Below are positions 1 to 7,796 of a DNA stretch of 17,117 nt, piece after piece. The position numbers and the translations under genes are program-made. Each line of letters begins with the position of its first letter. Within the stretch, counting starts at the first letter, position 1. The stretch is from contig CAYNEL010000017.1 of the NCBI GenBank assembly GCA_964396225.1, positions 1 to 17,117 of the forward strand. Direction: 5' to 3'. The stretch comes from CAYNEL01 sp964396225. Lineage in GTDB: Bacteria > Patescibacteriota > Minisyncoccia > Moranbacterales > UBA1568. The notes under the pieces are model-generated. The model was given only the letters and a program-made list of their open reading frames with translations. It did no database searches and had not been told where the DNA came from.

Positions 1-1695
1 GCCCGGGCCGGTGCAGGTCAGGCTGTAGGTGGTGGTGGCTGTCGGCGTCACGCTCTGGGTACCACTCGTGGTCTTGCTCCCCGTCCAGCCGCCGCTCGCG
101 GTGCAGGAGGTCGAGTTGGTGGACGACCAGGTGAGGACGGACGCGCTCCCGCTCACGACCGTCGTCGGACTGGCGGACAGGGTAGCCGTAGGCAGGGCCG
201 CGCTGACACTCACCGTCACGCTCCGGGTGGTGGTCCCGCCCGCGCCGGTGCAGGCCAGGGTGTAGGTGGTGGTGGCGGTGGGCGCGGCGCTCTGAGAACC
301 GCTGGTGGCCTTGCTCCCCGTCCAGCCGCCGCTCGCGGTGCAGGAGGTGGCGTTGGTAGAAGACCAGGTGAGGGTAGCACTTTGGCCTGAGACAATGCTC
401 GTGGGAGAAGCGGAGAAGGAAACCGTGGGCGCGGCCGCGCTGACACTCACCGTCACGCTCCGGGTGGTGGTCCCGCCCGCGCCGGTGCAGGCCAGGGTGT
501 AGGTGGTGGTGGCGGTGGGCGCGGCGCTCTGAGAACCGCTGGTGGCCTTGCTCCCCGTCCAGCCGCCGCTCGCGGTGCAGGAGGTGGCGTTGGTAGAAGA
601 CCAGGTGAGGGTGGAGGACCCGCCGGTCGTGATGCTCGTCGGAGAGGCGGAAAAGGAGACCGTGGGAGCCGGAGTGGTGACGGTCACTGTCTGGATCTGG
701 GTAGCCGCCAGACTCCCCCGCTCGATGATGACCTTGGGCGTGGAAGTGCCGACGGTCGGATAGGGACAGGTGTGGGTCTGGGTGGTATTGGAAACGCCGT
801 CGTACTTGCCATCGTAGGGAGTGGTGATATTGGTGCCAGTGTCGTTCCGGCTGCAGTAGAAGGTGTAGTTGATGGTCCCGGTGGCCGTCCCGCCCGCGGT
901 GGCGGTCAGGGTCGAGGAGGAGCCGGCTGGCAGGCTGGTGGGAGAGGCGGTGAGGGCGGCGGTGAGGGTCGTGGCGGGAGTGACGGTGATGGTAGCGGAC
1001 TGGCTCGCGCTGCCGGCGGCATTGGTGCAGGTGAGGGTGTAAGTGGTGGTCGCCGTGGGAGTGACGGCCTGGGATCCGGAGAGCGCCTTGGATCCGGTCC
1101 AGCCACCGGACGCGGTGCAAGAGACAGCCGTCGTACTCGACCAGGTGAGGGTCGAGGAGGCGCCCGCGATGATACTGGTCGGAGAAGCGGTGAGGGTGGT
1201 AGTAGGCAGGGCCGGGGTGCAGGTCCCACTCGTCACTGGGGAGCCGCCGGTACAGCCGGTGGGACTCCGGGTGAGGACGGTCCGCGTCCGGGTGCCGCTC
1301 GGACTGCAGGCGCTCCAGGCGGAGTAGGTGAAAGAGGTGCAGGTGGGCGCGGCCACGGTATTAAAGGAGAAGCCGATAACTCTCCCGGCCGATGTTGTAT
1401 AGATACAGACTACTTGGCCAACGGAAGCCGTCGTGGAAGGACCGTAGAAAGGAGGAGAGCCTGAGGCGCCTCCTCCGGCGGCAATATACTCGTCATGGAA
1501 AATATCACCGGGACCAGTGCCGACGCCTACCGATGAAGAATACGGCCAATAGTAAGTGCACCCGGAATTACTCGCTCCGATAGCATCCTTATACTGGAAC
1601 CAGCTCGCCAAGGCGTCATGGCTGGGGAAAAATACCCCAGCCACAAGCAGGCAGAAAGTCCACGCTAACAGCCGCAGATGTTTTGTTTTCAGCAT
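1..1695 (-). CDS. Secreted modular Ig-like/PKD-like surface protein with TSP1-like motif (partial, 3' end cut by window edge)
   Basis: The frame is open from an ATG at 1695 to the left edge (565 codons, no stop). Residues 1-30 form a signal peptide: a basic start (MLKTKHLR), a hydrophobic core and an AxA-type end (HDALA). A unique segment follows to about 115, then a thrombospondin type-1-like motif (YSAWSACSPSGTRTRTV) at about 122-160. One Ig-like module lies at about 164-238 and a PKD-like module with the motif YTFYCSRNDTGT at about 242-340. At least three more Ig-like modules of 79 residues follow, each with a cysteine pair (SCTASGGWTGSK and YTLxCTGxGG). It is a paralog of the protein encoded just upstream, 47 bases away, and probably its operon partner. 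Its role is not known; such secreted repeat proteins are usually thought to act in adhesion or surface layers. The start is chosen from the signal peptide and the CCCTATG context. No anchor is visible because the C-terminus is missing. Confidence 0.85.
   Translation of the reverse strand, partial: MLKTKHLRLLAWTFCLLVAGVFFPSHDALASWFQYKDAIGASNSGCTYYWPYSSSVGVGTGPGDIFHDEYIAAGGGASGSPPFYGPSTTASVGQVVCIYTTSAGRVIGFSFNTVAAPTCTSFTYSAWSACSPSGTRTRTVLTRSPTGCTGGSPVTSGTCTPALPTTTLTASPTSIIAGASSTLTWSSTTAVSCTASGGWTGSKALSGSQAVTPTATTTYTLTCTNAAGSASQSATITVTPATTLTAALTASPTSLPAGSSSTLTATAGGTATGTINYTFYCSRNDTGTNITTPYDGKYDGVSNTTQTHTCPYPTVGTSTPKVIIERGSLAATQIQTVTVTTPAPTVSFSASPTSITTGGSSTLTWSSTNATSCTASGGWTGSKATSGSQSAAPTATTTYTLACTGAGGTTTRSVTVSVSAAAPTVSFSASPTSIVSGQSATLTWSSTNATSCTASGGWTGSKATSGSQSAAPTATTTYTLACTGAGGTTTRSVTVSVSAALPTATLSASPTTVVSGSASVLTWSSTNSTSCTASGGWTGSKTTSGTQSVTPTATTTYSLTCTGPG
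196..612 (-). repeat. Direct repeat of 180 bp, period 237 bp, inside the Ig-module gene
   Basis: Bases 196-375 and 433-612 are identical over 180 bp when compared base by base. Their offset of 237 bp is exactly one 79-residue Ig-like module. The remaining 57 bp of each unit have diverged. A third, imperfect copy starts near base 26. The repeat keeps the reading frame, so gain or loss of a unit would change the number of modules without breaking the protein. Confidence 0.9.
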
Positions 1696-1742
1696 AGGGA
1701 ACGGGACCTAGAACTCCTGTTTTCACCTCGAACCGGTCCGGA

Positions 1743-3968
1743 TCACGGGGATACCTCGGTATAGTCGGGACACTGGCTCGTGTTGCAGGTGCGGGTCTCG
1801 TTGTAGGTGCTACAGTCAGCCCGGACGCAGGTGCGCGACTGGGTGCCGCCGCCACAGCTCTTGGAACAGCTCCCCCAGGTGGAGGAACATCCGGCGGTAC
1901 AGCCGGTCTGGATGCTGACGGAGACGCTCCGGGTGACGCTCCCGCCCGGGCCGGTGCAGGTCAGGGTGTAGGTCCGGCCGCTGGTGAGCGCTCCGGTGCT
2001 CTCAGTGCCGGAAAGCGCCTTGCTGCCTGTCCAGCCGTTGAAGGCAGCGCAGGAGGTGGCGTTGGCAGACGACCAGGTGAGGACGGACGCGCTCCCGCTC
2101 GGCACGGTGGTCGGGTTGGCGGTGAGCGTCAAGGTGGGCGCCGCGGCGGCCGCGGTCACGGTCACGATGGCGTTCTGGGTGACGCTCCCGCCCGGGCCGG
2201 TGCAGGTCATCGTGTAGGTGGTAGTGGCCGCCGGTGTGACCCCCTGAGTGCCGAAAAGCGCTTTCCCTCCGCTCCAGCCGCCCGAGGCCGTGCAGGAGGT
2301 AGTGTTGGACGAGGTCCAGGTGAGAGTCGAGGACTGGCCGGAGAGGATGGTGGTCGGGTTGGCCGCGATGGTGAGGGTCGGGGCGGTGGTGGCTGATGTC
2401 GAGACGGTGGTGCGTGCCTCCCGGACGAGGCCGCCGCGCGACACGACGACCTTGGGAGTGAAAGCTCCGGAGGAAGAGTAGGTGCAGACCGTCGAGCGCA
2501 GGGTCTCGGCCCCGGTAAAGGTCCCGTCGTGCGGCGTGGTGATGGTGGTGCCGGTGTCGTTGCGATGACAGTAGAAAGTGTAGGTGACGTTGCCGGTGGC
2601 GGTGCCGGAGACCACAGCCGTCACGGTCGAGGTAAGCGGCACGTTGCCGGTGGCCGGCGAAGCCGAGAGGGTCACGGCCAAGGTGGGCGCCGGGGTAACG
2701 GGCGGCGGATTGACGGTGATGGTGCGGGTGGGACAGTTGGTACTCCAAGCGTTGTCATCGTCACGCACCCGGAGGAAAACCTGATGCGTGCCGAGGGCAA
2801 GCTGGCTGGTGGTGAAGTTCTGGGCCGATGAGACGATGGTCCCCGTGTCGCAGGCGCCGTCCCGCCACTCGTAGCCGTTGATGGTCCCGTCCGGATCCGA
2901 CCCCGACCCTGAGAACGAGAGGGTGGTGCCCTGGACGACCGACTGGTTGGACGAGGGGGTGATGATGATGGCGGTGGGCAGCTGGTTGGGCGGCGTAGTG
3001 ACGGAGACGGAGTAGTTGGTCCAGCCCGAGACGGCCCCCTTCGAGTCCTCGGTACGGGCCTGGAACGATCGGGTGCCGCTCGTCACCCAGGTATAGGGAG
3101 CGTTCTGCGAGGTGCCGGAGGCGACATAGCCGGAGCCCGGCAGGTACTGGTCCACGGTGCCGTTCTTGTCCCAGTCCACCCCGTAGCGGATGGTGTCCCC
3201 GTCCGGATCGGTGGAAACGAAAGAATAGGTGTAGGCGCCGTTGGTGGCGCAGTCGGTTTCGCCGGTGATAGTCGGCGGAAGCGGCGGCTTGTTGGTGGCG
3301 ACGGCGTTGAAAGTATAGGGAATGGTCCGGAGAGGCACCGCGAGCACGGGACAGGCCGTGATATACGTGCAGGCAGGAGAAGTGTTGACGCGATTCGCCG
3401 GCGGGATGTACGAAGCGTGGAACCGCATCGAGGTGGCCGCGAAATTGAAGACGGACTGGATGGTCCCGGGACCGGTGACGGTGCAGACCGTCTTGGCGGC
3501 GTTGCAAGAAAGGGTGGCTGTCCCGGTATGGGTCAGGGTAACGGCTGGCGGATTGACCGCAAGCGGGAGGTAGTACAGGGTGTCGATCTTGTCCTGGGCA
3601 GCGCATTTCGGGGCGGGCGCGGCGGCACCGGCCACCCAGTAGCCGAGCGGTGTGTCGCTCGTGCCGCCCGTGCGGGTCCAGGAGATGTCACTGTTCGAGC
3701 GCGCCTTGGGCACGTACTGGAGGACCGTCCCCACCGGCACGGTGGCCCCATCGGCCACGGCGGCGCCGGTCTGTTGGTTGAGGACATTGCCGGCGTACCC
3801 GATGGTCACCGTCCCAAGTACTGAGTAGGTATCATAAACCGCCCACGAGCATACCTGTCGGCTCGGCATGGTCCAGCTCACGCTTTTGGCCTCGGCCGGA
3901 ACGGCCGGCAGAAAACAGAGCGTCAGGGCGAAACTGAAGATTATATGGGGAGTAAGGCGTTTCAGCAT
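1743..3968 (-). CDS. Secreted modular protein: PKD-like domains, two Ig-like modules and C-terminal thrombospondin type-1 domain
   Basis: The protein has 741 residues. A signal peptide covers 1-28 (MLKRLTPH, hydrophobic core, PAVPAEAKS). A cysteine-containing unique region runs to about 225. A calcium-type PKD-like domain follows at about 228-325 (STDPDGDTIRYGVDWDKNG), then a second PKD domain at about 330-420 (GSGSDPDGTINGYEW). A module with YTFYCHRNDTGT lies at about 429-525. Two Ig-like modules lie at about 529-606 and 610-687. A TSP1 domain lies at 689-734, with the classical arrangement WGSCSKSCGGGTQSRTC. No sortase motif or C-terminal membrane segment is seen, so it is probably released or held non-covalently. 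An in-frame ATG at 4034 would add 22 residues ahead of the signal peptide. The ATG at 3968 is preferred because it places the signal at the N-terminus and sits in ACCTATG. It lies between an anchored exported protein and its own paralog. The substrate or partner is unknown. Confidence 0.88.
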   Translation of the reverse strand: MLKRLTPHIIFSFALTLCFLPAVPAEAKSVSWTMPSRQVCSWAVYDTYSVLGTVTIGYAGNVLNQQTGAAVADGATVPVGTVLQYVPKARSNSDISWTRTGGTSDTPLGYWVAGAAAPAPKCAAQDKIDTLYYLPLAVNPPAVTLTHTGTATLSCNAAKTVCTVTGPGTIQSVFNFAATSMRFHASYIPPANRVNTSPACTYITACPVLAVPLRTIPYTFNAVATNKPPLPPTITGETDCATNGAYTYSFVSTDPDGDTIRYGVDWDKNGTVDQYLPGSGYVASGTSQNAPYTWVTSGTRSFQARTEDSKGAVSGWTNYSVSVTTPPNQLPTAIIITPSSNQSVVQGTTLSFSGSGSDPDGTINGYEWRDGACDTGTIVSSAQNFTTSQLALGTHQVFLRVRDDDNAWSTNCPTRTITVNPPPVTPAPTLAVTLSASPATGNVPLTSTVTAVVSGTATGNVTYTFYCHRNDTGTTITTPHDGTFTGAETLRSTVCTYSSSGAFTPKVVVSRGGLVREARTTVSTSATTAPTLTIAANPTTILSGQSSTLTWTSSNTTSCTASGGWSGGKALFGTQGVTPAATTTYTMTCTGPGGSVTQNAIVTVTAAAAAPTLTLTANPTTVPSGSASVLTWSSANATSCAAFNGWTGSKALSGTESTGALTSGRTYTLTCTGPGGSVTRSVSVSIQTGCTAGCSSTWGSCSKSCGGGTQSRTCVRADCSTYNETRTCNTSQCPDYTEVSP

Positions 3969-4036
3969 AGGTGGTTCGTCACAAGCTTCCCTCCCCTCCC
4001 CAGTATACCGCAGGGGGCGGAGGAGCTGATACATCG

Positions 4037-5434
4037 TCAGTCAAGAGGTTTGGCTTTGGGTCTCACGATATGGCGATGACGGAGAAGTTTGTAGGCGAGG
4101 AGGACGAGACAGGCGATGGAGACGACCGCGATCAGGAGGAAGATGCGGTTACCCGTGAGATCGCGGATGGCCTGGCCGGCTTCTCCGACGGTGCTCCGTT
4201 CGACGCAACCGCCCAAGTCGGTGCAGTCGTAGTCGAGCGCCGCCTCCTCGACGAGCGCGCCGTCGCGGGTGAGGACGGCCTTTAGGGTGAAGCGGTCGTA
4301 GGTATCGGCCGGGATGAAGGTGTCTTTGAAAGCCATCATGGCACCGCTCACTTCGCCCGCGTACTTGGCCGAGTGGATGACGGTGCCGTCAGGCGCGATG
4401 AGGGAGAGCTCGAGCTCGTTGCCACCGACCGAAGCAGCAGTGCCGGAATTATGGAGACAGGCGAAGAGTGCGGTTTCCTGGCCAGCCCGAAGCGGGAAGC
4501 CCGTCACAGCCGGAAAGTTGAGACGGGGGCGGTCCACGCCTTCGCGCACGAAGCGCATGTTGAGGATCGATTTGGCGTCCTGGTCGAAAGCGGTGACGGT
4601 CAGGAAATAGACCGGGAACTGGGTGTCGATGGCGGTGTAGGAAATACGCTTGGAGCCGTTGGCCGGCACGGTGACGTCCTCGCGGAATGTGGCCAGCTCG
4701 TGGTCCTCGCCCACCGCGTCCCAACGGTAGAGGGTCCAGAGCACCGGCACTTTCTGCGCCCGGCTGGTCTCGTTGACCAGCGTGGCGGCCGCCTGGACGG
4801 GTTCGCTCTTGGAAAAGCGGAGTGGGAACGCGGCCGAACGCATGGTGACCCCGTTTAAGGTGATGTTGTTCTTGGCCAGGAAGACGCTTTTGTCCTGGAC
4901 ACCCCGGACCGAGAAATCCACCGTGTTGCCGATGACGTCATCGGCAAAGGTCAGGCCGAGGAGGTTGAATTTGCGGGCCGCGACGAAATGGGCGGCGACA
5001 TAGTAATCCCCCGAGATGGCCCAGGCCGGTACCTTCCACTCGAACGCCACGTCCCGGCTGCCGCCGGCCGGCAGGTCGAGTCCCTCGCTGGCGAAGAACT
5101 GGTCCACCAGATAATGCCCGTTCTGCTGGGCCAGGTCAGGATTGGTCTGTTTGCGGAAGATCTTGACGTACACGGCCCCGTCCAGGACCGGATACTGGTT
5201 CTCGTTCACCGCCCGCCCGGCGAAGGTGAGCGTGGCGCCGGAGACGGTAGTGTGGGTGGCCGAGTCGAACTCCACTTGGACCGAACCGAAACGGTAGTCG
5301 TCGAAACAGCTGACCGCGCCCTGCGGAAACTGCTCCTCGGCGGAGAGACTGGTGAGCGCCTCAGGCTCCGGAGCAGTCTGGGCAAAAGCCAGCGCCGGCA
5401 GGAGGAGAGCAGCGAGAGCGAAGAGGTGCTTCAT
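4037..5434 (-). CDS. Secreted protein with single C-terminal membrane anchor, function unknown
   Basis: The protein has 465 residues. I do not recognise a named family. Residues 1-19 are a clear signal peptide (MKHLFALAALLLPALAFAQ). The body is rich in beta-type segments and has few cysteines, which fits a chain of Ig-like or CARDB-like sandwiches. Residues about 431-449 form one strongly hydrophobic helix (IFLLIAVVSIACLVLLAYK). A short basic tail (RHRHIVRPKAKPLD) follows, so the topology is outside-facing with a cytoplasmic end. A short cysteine-containing segment (YDCTDLGGCVE) precedes the helix. An upstream in-frame ATG at 5845 is rejected because the added 137 residues are an out-of-frame reading of galT. 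The gene starts 25 bases after galT and is followed after 68 bases by the two secreted modular proteins. It may be a membrane anchor or assembly partner for them; that is inference from order only. Confidence 0.8.
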   Translation of the reverse strand: MKHLFALAALLLPALAFAQTAPEPEALTSLSAEEQFPQGAVSCFDDYRFGSVQVEFDSATHTTVSGATLTFAGRAVNENQYPVLDGAVYVKIFRKQTNPDLAQQNGHYLVDQFFASEGLDLPAGGSRDVAFEWKVPAWAISGDYYVAAHFVAARKFNLLGLTFADDVIGNTVDFSVRGVQDKSVFLAKNNITLNGVTMRSAAFPLRFSKSEPVQAAATLVNETSRAQKVPVLWTLYRWDAVGEDHELATFREDVTVPANGSKRISYTAIDTQFPVYFLTVTAFDQDAKSILNMRFVREGVDRPRLNFPAVTGFPLRAGQETALFACLHNSGTAASVGGNELELSLIAPDGTVIHSAKYAGEVSGAMMAFKDTFIPADTYDRFTLKAVLTRDGALVEEAALDYDCTDLGGCVERSTVGEAGQAIRDLTGNRIFLLIAVVSIACLVLLAYKLLRHRHIVRPKAKPLD

Positions 5435-5459
5435 AGTGACGGATGTTTGAAGAGCATAC

Positions 5460-6509
5460 TTAGCCGACGAAGCCGCGCAGGTATTCAGCGGCCTTCTCGG
5501 GCTGGATGGTGGAAATCTCGATGCCGGTGGAGAGCTCGAAGCCGGCCCAGACGGCCGTGTGAGGCAGGATCTCGATGTGCCAGCCATACTGGGGATAGTC
5601 GCGGCCGTCGCACGGAGCGGTGTTGATGTAGAAATTGTAGGCCGGGTCGTCCAAGCCGTCGTGGAGGGCGCGGAGCGACCGCTGGAGCGCCTCGCCCGCC
5701 GCCACCTTGTCCTCGTTCGAGAGACGCTCAAAATAAGGCGAGGTCTTCTTGGGGGCCACCCAGATCTCGAAAGCCACCCGCGAGGCGAACGGGCAGAAAG
5801 CCACAAAACGGTCGTTCTCGAAGACCACTCGCTGGCCCGTCTCACGCTCGTGCTCGACGATCGAGGCGAAGACGTTCTTCTTGTTGGCCCGGCGGTAGCG
5901 CTCGGCCCCGTCGAGCTGGCCCTGGATGTAGGGCGAGACCACAGGGATGGCCATGAGCTGCGAGTGTGGATGGACGATGGAGGCGCCGGCTTCCTTGCCG
6001 TGGTTGTGGAAGATCTGCACGAATTTCACGTTCGGCTTCTTCATGAGGGAGAGGTAGCGCTCCTGGTAAGCGTCCAGGACCTCAGCCGCCTGGAGGGGTT
6101 CCATCAGGGCCAGGGGGCGGAAATGGTCGCGCGTCACGATCACCTCGTGGTAGCCGGTACCGGACATGGCGAAATACGGTCCCTCCTCGATCGTCTTGAC
6201 GAGGCGGCCCTTGGAGAAAGCTGGGTATTTGTTCGGGAAGACGCGGAGCGTCCATTCGTCTGACCCGTCGCGGTAAATGAGAACGTCCTTCTCCTGACCG
6301 CTCTCCTCGGGATTCTCGAAGGGGCACTGGTCCACGTCCTGGTCGGCTTCGGCCCGATGGACGGCCTTGAAGTCGTCCGGACGCTTGGCCCGGCCGGTGG
6401 CAATGACCACCCAGTCCCCGGTCACCACGTCCTGGCGGAGCTCGGAGGCTGGGATTTTGGGCTTGGTGCCGCCCACCTGGGTGGGCTCGGTCACGGCGAT
6501 GAACTTCAC
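5460..6509 (-). CDS. galT: Galactose-1-phosphate uridylyltransferase family protein
   Basis: The protein has 349 residues, the usual length for the family. GalT moves UMP between UDP-glucose and hexose 1-phosphates in the cytoplasm, through a covalent uridylyl-histidine. The active-site motif HPHSQ is at 180-184, with the nucleophilic His expected at 182. The preceding FHNHGKEAGAS (167-177) and the later YGWHIEILP (about 304-312) are also typical. The N-terminal metal region is reduced: QCPFENPEE at 61-69 has one Cys where many members have CPxC. The only credible start is GTG at 6509, the one non-ATG start among these genes; it too has T at -1. The family's core begins at SELRQD, residue 22, so this member has a short N-terminal extension. 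No galK or galE is present. With the glycosyltransferase upstream it probably supplies activated sugar for surface glycans. The substrate could be a hexose 1-phosphate other than galactose. Confidence 0.9.
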   Translation of the reverse strand: MKFIAVTEPTQVGGTKPKIPASELRQDVVTGDWVVIATGRAKRPDDFKAVHRAEADQDVDQCPFENPEESGQEKDVLIYRDGSDEWTLRVFPNKYPAFSKGRLVKTIEEGPYFAMSGTGYHEVIVTRDHFRPLALMEPLQAAEVLDAYQERYLSLMKKPNVKFVQIFHNHGKEAGASIVHPHSQLMAIPVVSPYIQGQLDGAERYRRANKKNVFASIVEHERETGQRVVFENDRFVAFCPFASRVAFEIWVAPKKTSPYFERLSNEDKVAAGEALQRSLRALHDGLDDPAYNFYINTAPCDGRDYPQYGWHIEILPHTAVWAGFELSTGIEISTIQPEKAAEYLRGFVG

Positions 6510-6553
6510 ACGTTTGGTTTTATGTTTTTTGCGGAAAGGACGGAGTCCAGGGA

Positions 6554-7321
6554 CTACTTGCCTTCCTTGAGATAGGCGCCGATGCGGTAGGCGCCGAACC
6601 AGAGACGGAAACGAGTCTTGAAAAGGTCGATGAGCACCTGGATGTAACCGTTGGGTCCGGTGAGTTTGACGGTCGAACCTTCCTCGTTCAGCCAGCGCAC
6701 CGGTACCTGGGCCACCTGGAAACCGAGCTTGTGGGCGAGGGCCAGGAGTTCGAAGTCAAAACCGAAGCGGTCCACCACCATCCGGCTGGCGATGGCTTCC
6801 GAGGCCTTGGCGTTCAACATCTTGAAACCGCACTGGGTATCGGGGTAGCGCCACAGGCCCAGGATGCCCTTGATGGCATAGTTGCCCATGTTGCCGGCGA
6901 ACTCGCGCCACTTGGGCTGATGCACCTGGACATAGGCGCCGGCCACGTCACGCGAACCGATCACCACGTCGTAGCCTTCGGTGAATTTGGGGAGGAACGT
7001 CTCGAGGTGGGTGATGGAGGTGGAGCCGTCGGCGTCCATGAAGAGCCGGAGCTCCCCTTTGGCCGCGAGCAGGCCCTGGCGCACCACGTAGCCTTTGCCG
7101 TGGTTCTCGGGATTGGCGATGACCGAGAGATGGCCAACCTGTCGGGCGTAGTTGCGGGCCACTTCGGCGGTGTTGTCGGGAGAACCGTCCACCACCACCA
7201 GGATCTCGTATTCGAAATTCTTGTCTTTCAGGAAACGATCGATCTCGAGCAAGGTCCGTCCGATGCGCTCCCCCTCTTTGTAGGCGGGGATGATGATAGA
7301 CAAATACGGCGCCGATGCCAT
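6554..7321 (-). CDS. Family 2 glycosyltransferase, dolichyl-phosphate beta-glucosyltransferase (Alg5)-like
   Basis: The protein has 255 residues with a GT-A fold. Nucleotide-binding residues begin at IIIPAYKEGERI (9-20). VVVDGSPDN (42-50) and the metal-binding DADGS (96-100) follow. GSRDV (122-126) and the acceptor-side motif TQCGFKMLN (162-170) are typical of Alg5/DPM1-like enzymes that load a sugar onto a polyprenyl phosphate. PVRWLNEEGSTVK near 207-219 is also characteristic. No long transmembrane helix is visible, so it is probably a peripheral membrane enzyme facing the cytoplasm. It starts an apparent transcription unit: a candidate promoter lies 40 bases upstream, and galT follows after 44 bases. 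The sugar and lipid acceptor cannot be read from sequence. A role in making lipid-linked sugar for surface glycans or glycoproteins is inference from family and neighbours. Confidence 0.88.
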   Translation of the reverse strand: MASAPYLSIIIPAYKEGERIGRTLLEIDRFLKDKNFEYEILVVVDGSPDNTAEVARNYARQVGHLSVIANPENHGKGYVVRQGLLAAKGELRLFMDADGSTSITHLETFLPKFTEGYDVVIGSRDVAGAYVQVHQPKWREFAGNMGNYAIKGILGLWRYPDTQCGFKMLNAKASEAIASRMVVDRFGFDFELLALAHKLGFQVAQVPVRWLNEEGSTVKLTGPNGYIQVLIDLFKTRFRLWFGAYRIGAYLKEGK

Positions 7322-7361
7322 AGCGTGGGTGGCGTTAACGGAGTGGGAAAAACCTGACCTT

Positions 7362-7388
7362 ATTGTAACACACCAGGACAGGATTCAA
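7362..7388 (-). promoter_or_regulatory. Candidate sigma-70-type promoter with extended -10 for the glycosyltransferase-galT-surface gene unit
   Basis: Read on the minus strand, TACAAT (7367-7362) matches the -10 consensus at five of six bases. It is directly preceded by TGT, giving a TGn extended -10. TTGAAT (7388-7383) could be the -35, but the spacer is only 15 bases, so the extended -10 would have to carry most of the strength. The site overlaps the ruvX stop and lies 40 bases before the glycosyltransferase start. The 63-base gap is more AT-rich than its surroundings. No transcription data exist here. Confidence 0.45.
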
Positions 7389-7786
7389 GCGGTCGGCTGC
7401 TGGTCAAGCCACTCCTGGAGGATGATGCGCGCGGCTTCTTGGTCGTCGAAGCGGTCGAGCTGCCGCACGCCCTTCTCCTTGAGCCGTTCGCGGGCCAGTT
7501 TGGTGGTGAACATCTCGTCCTGGTAGACCACCCGGACGGTGAAACGCGCCGCGATCTCGCGGCCGGCCCGTTCGCCGTCGTATTCAGTCTCCGGCCGGTT
7601 GACGTACGACGGGATGCCGATGACCACCGTGTCGATCGCCTCCCGACGCAGCACTTCGCCGAGACGTTCCAACACTTTCCGATCGTTGGCGAGGGTGCCG
7701 TGGGCGAAGGCGATGCGGGTTTCTCCGTCCGCCACGGCCATCCCGATTTTCGCCCGACCCCAGTCCAGTCCGAGAAAACGCGCCAT
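7385..7786 (-). CDS. ruvX: RuvX/YqgF-family putative pre-16S rRNA nuclease (Holliday junction resolvase-like)
   Basis: The protein has 133 residues, normal for the family, with an RNase H-like fold. FLGLDWGRAKIGMAVAD at 4-20 carries the first catalytic Asp (D8). VVIGIPSYVNR (54-64), YQDEMFTT (88-95) and DRFDDQEAARIILQEWL (111-127) give the remaining acidic residues and the conserved C-terminal helix. The family processes the 5' end of 16S rRNA in E. coli and was first annotated as a Holliday junction resolvase. The start at 7786 is chosen because it gives the standard N-terminus; the frame is open further upstream, but that stretch is the end of map. It lies 10 bases after map, the place where infA is found in many bacteria, and so appears to be co-transcribed with secY-adk-map. 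Confidence 0.93.
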   Translation of the reverse strand: MARFLGLDWGRAKIGMAVADGETRIAFAHGTLANDRKVLERLGEVLRREAIDTVVIGIPSYVNRPETEYDGERAGREIAARFTVRVVYQDEMFTTKLARERLKEKGVRQLDRFDDQEAARIILQEWLDQQPTA

Positions 7787-7796
7787 AACGGTGGTG

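Noticed and set aside
26..736. Regular repeats that could suggest a CRISPR array
   Set aside because: The period is 237 bp, the repeats keep a coding frame and they encode 79-residue Ig-like modules. There are no short repeats with unique spacers.
4002..4007. TATACT as a -10 box ahead of the TSP1/PKD gene
   Set aside because: The hexamer is good, but no -35 or TGn element fits it. One match in a 68-base gap is weak.
3969..4034. Longer start for the TSP1/PKD protein, with an extra 22 residues
   Set aside because: It would place charged residues ahead of a clean signal peptide. The ATG at 3968 has the shared CCTATG context.
5435..5845. Longer start for the anchored exported protein, inside galT
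   Set aside because: The added 137 residues are Arg/Ser-rich out-of-frame galT sequence, and the signal peptide begins at 5434.
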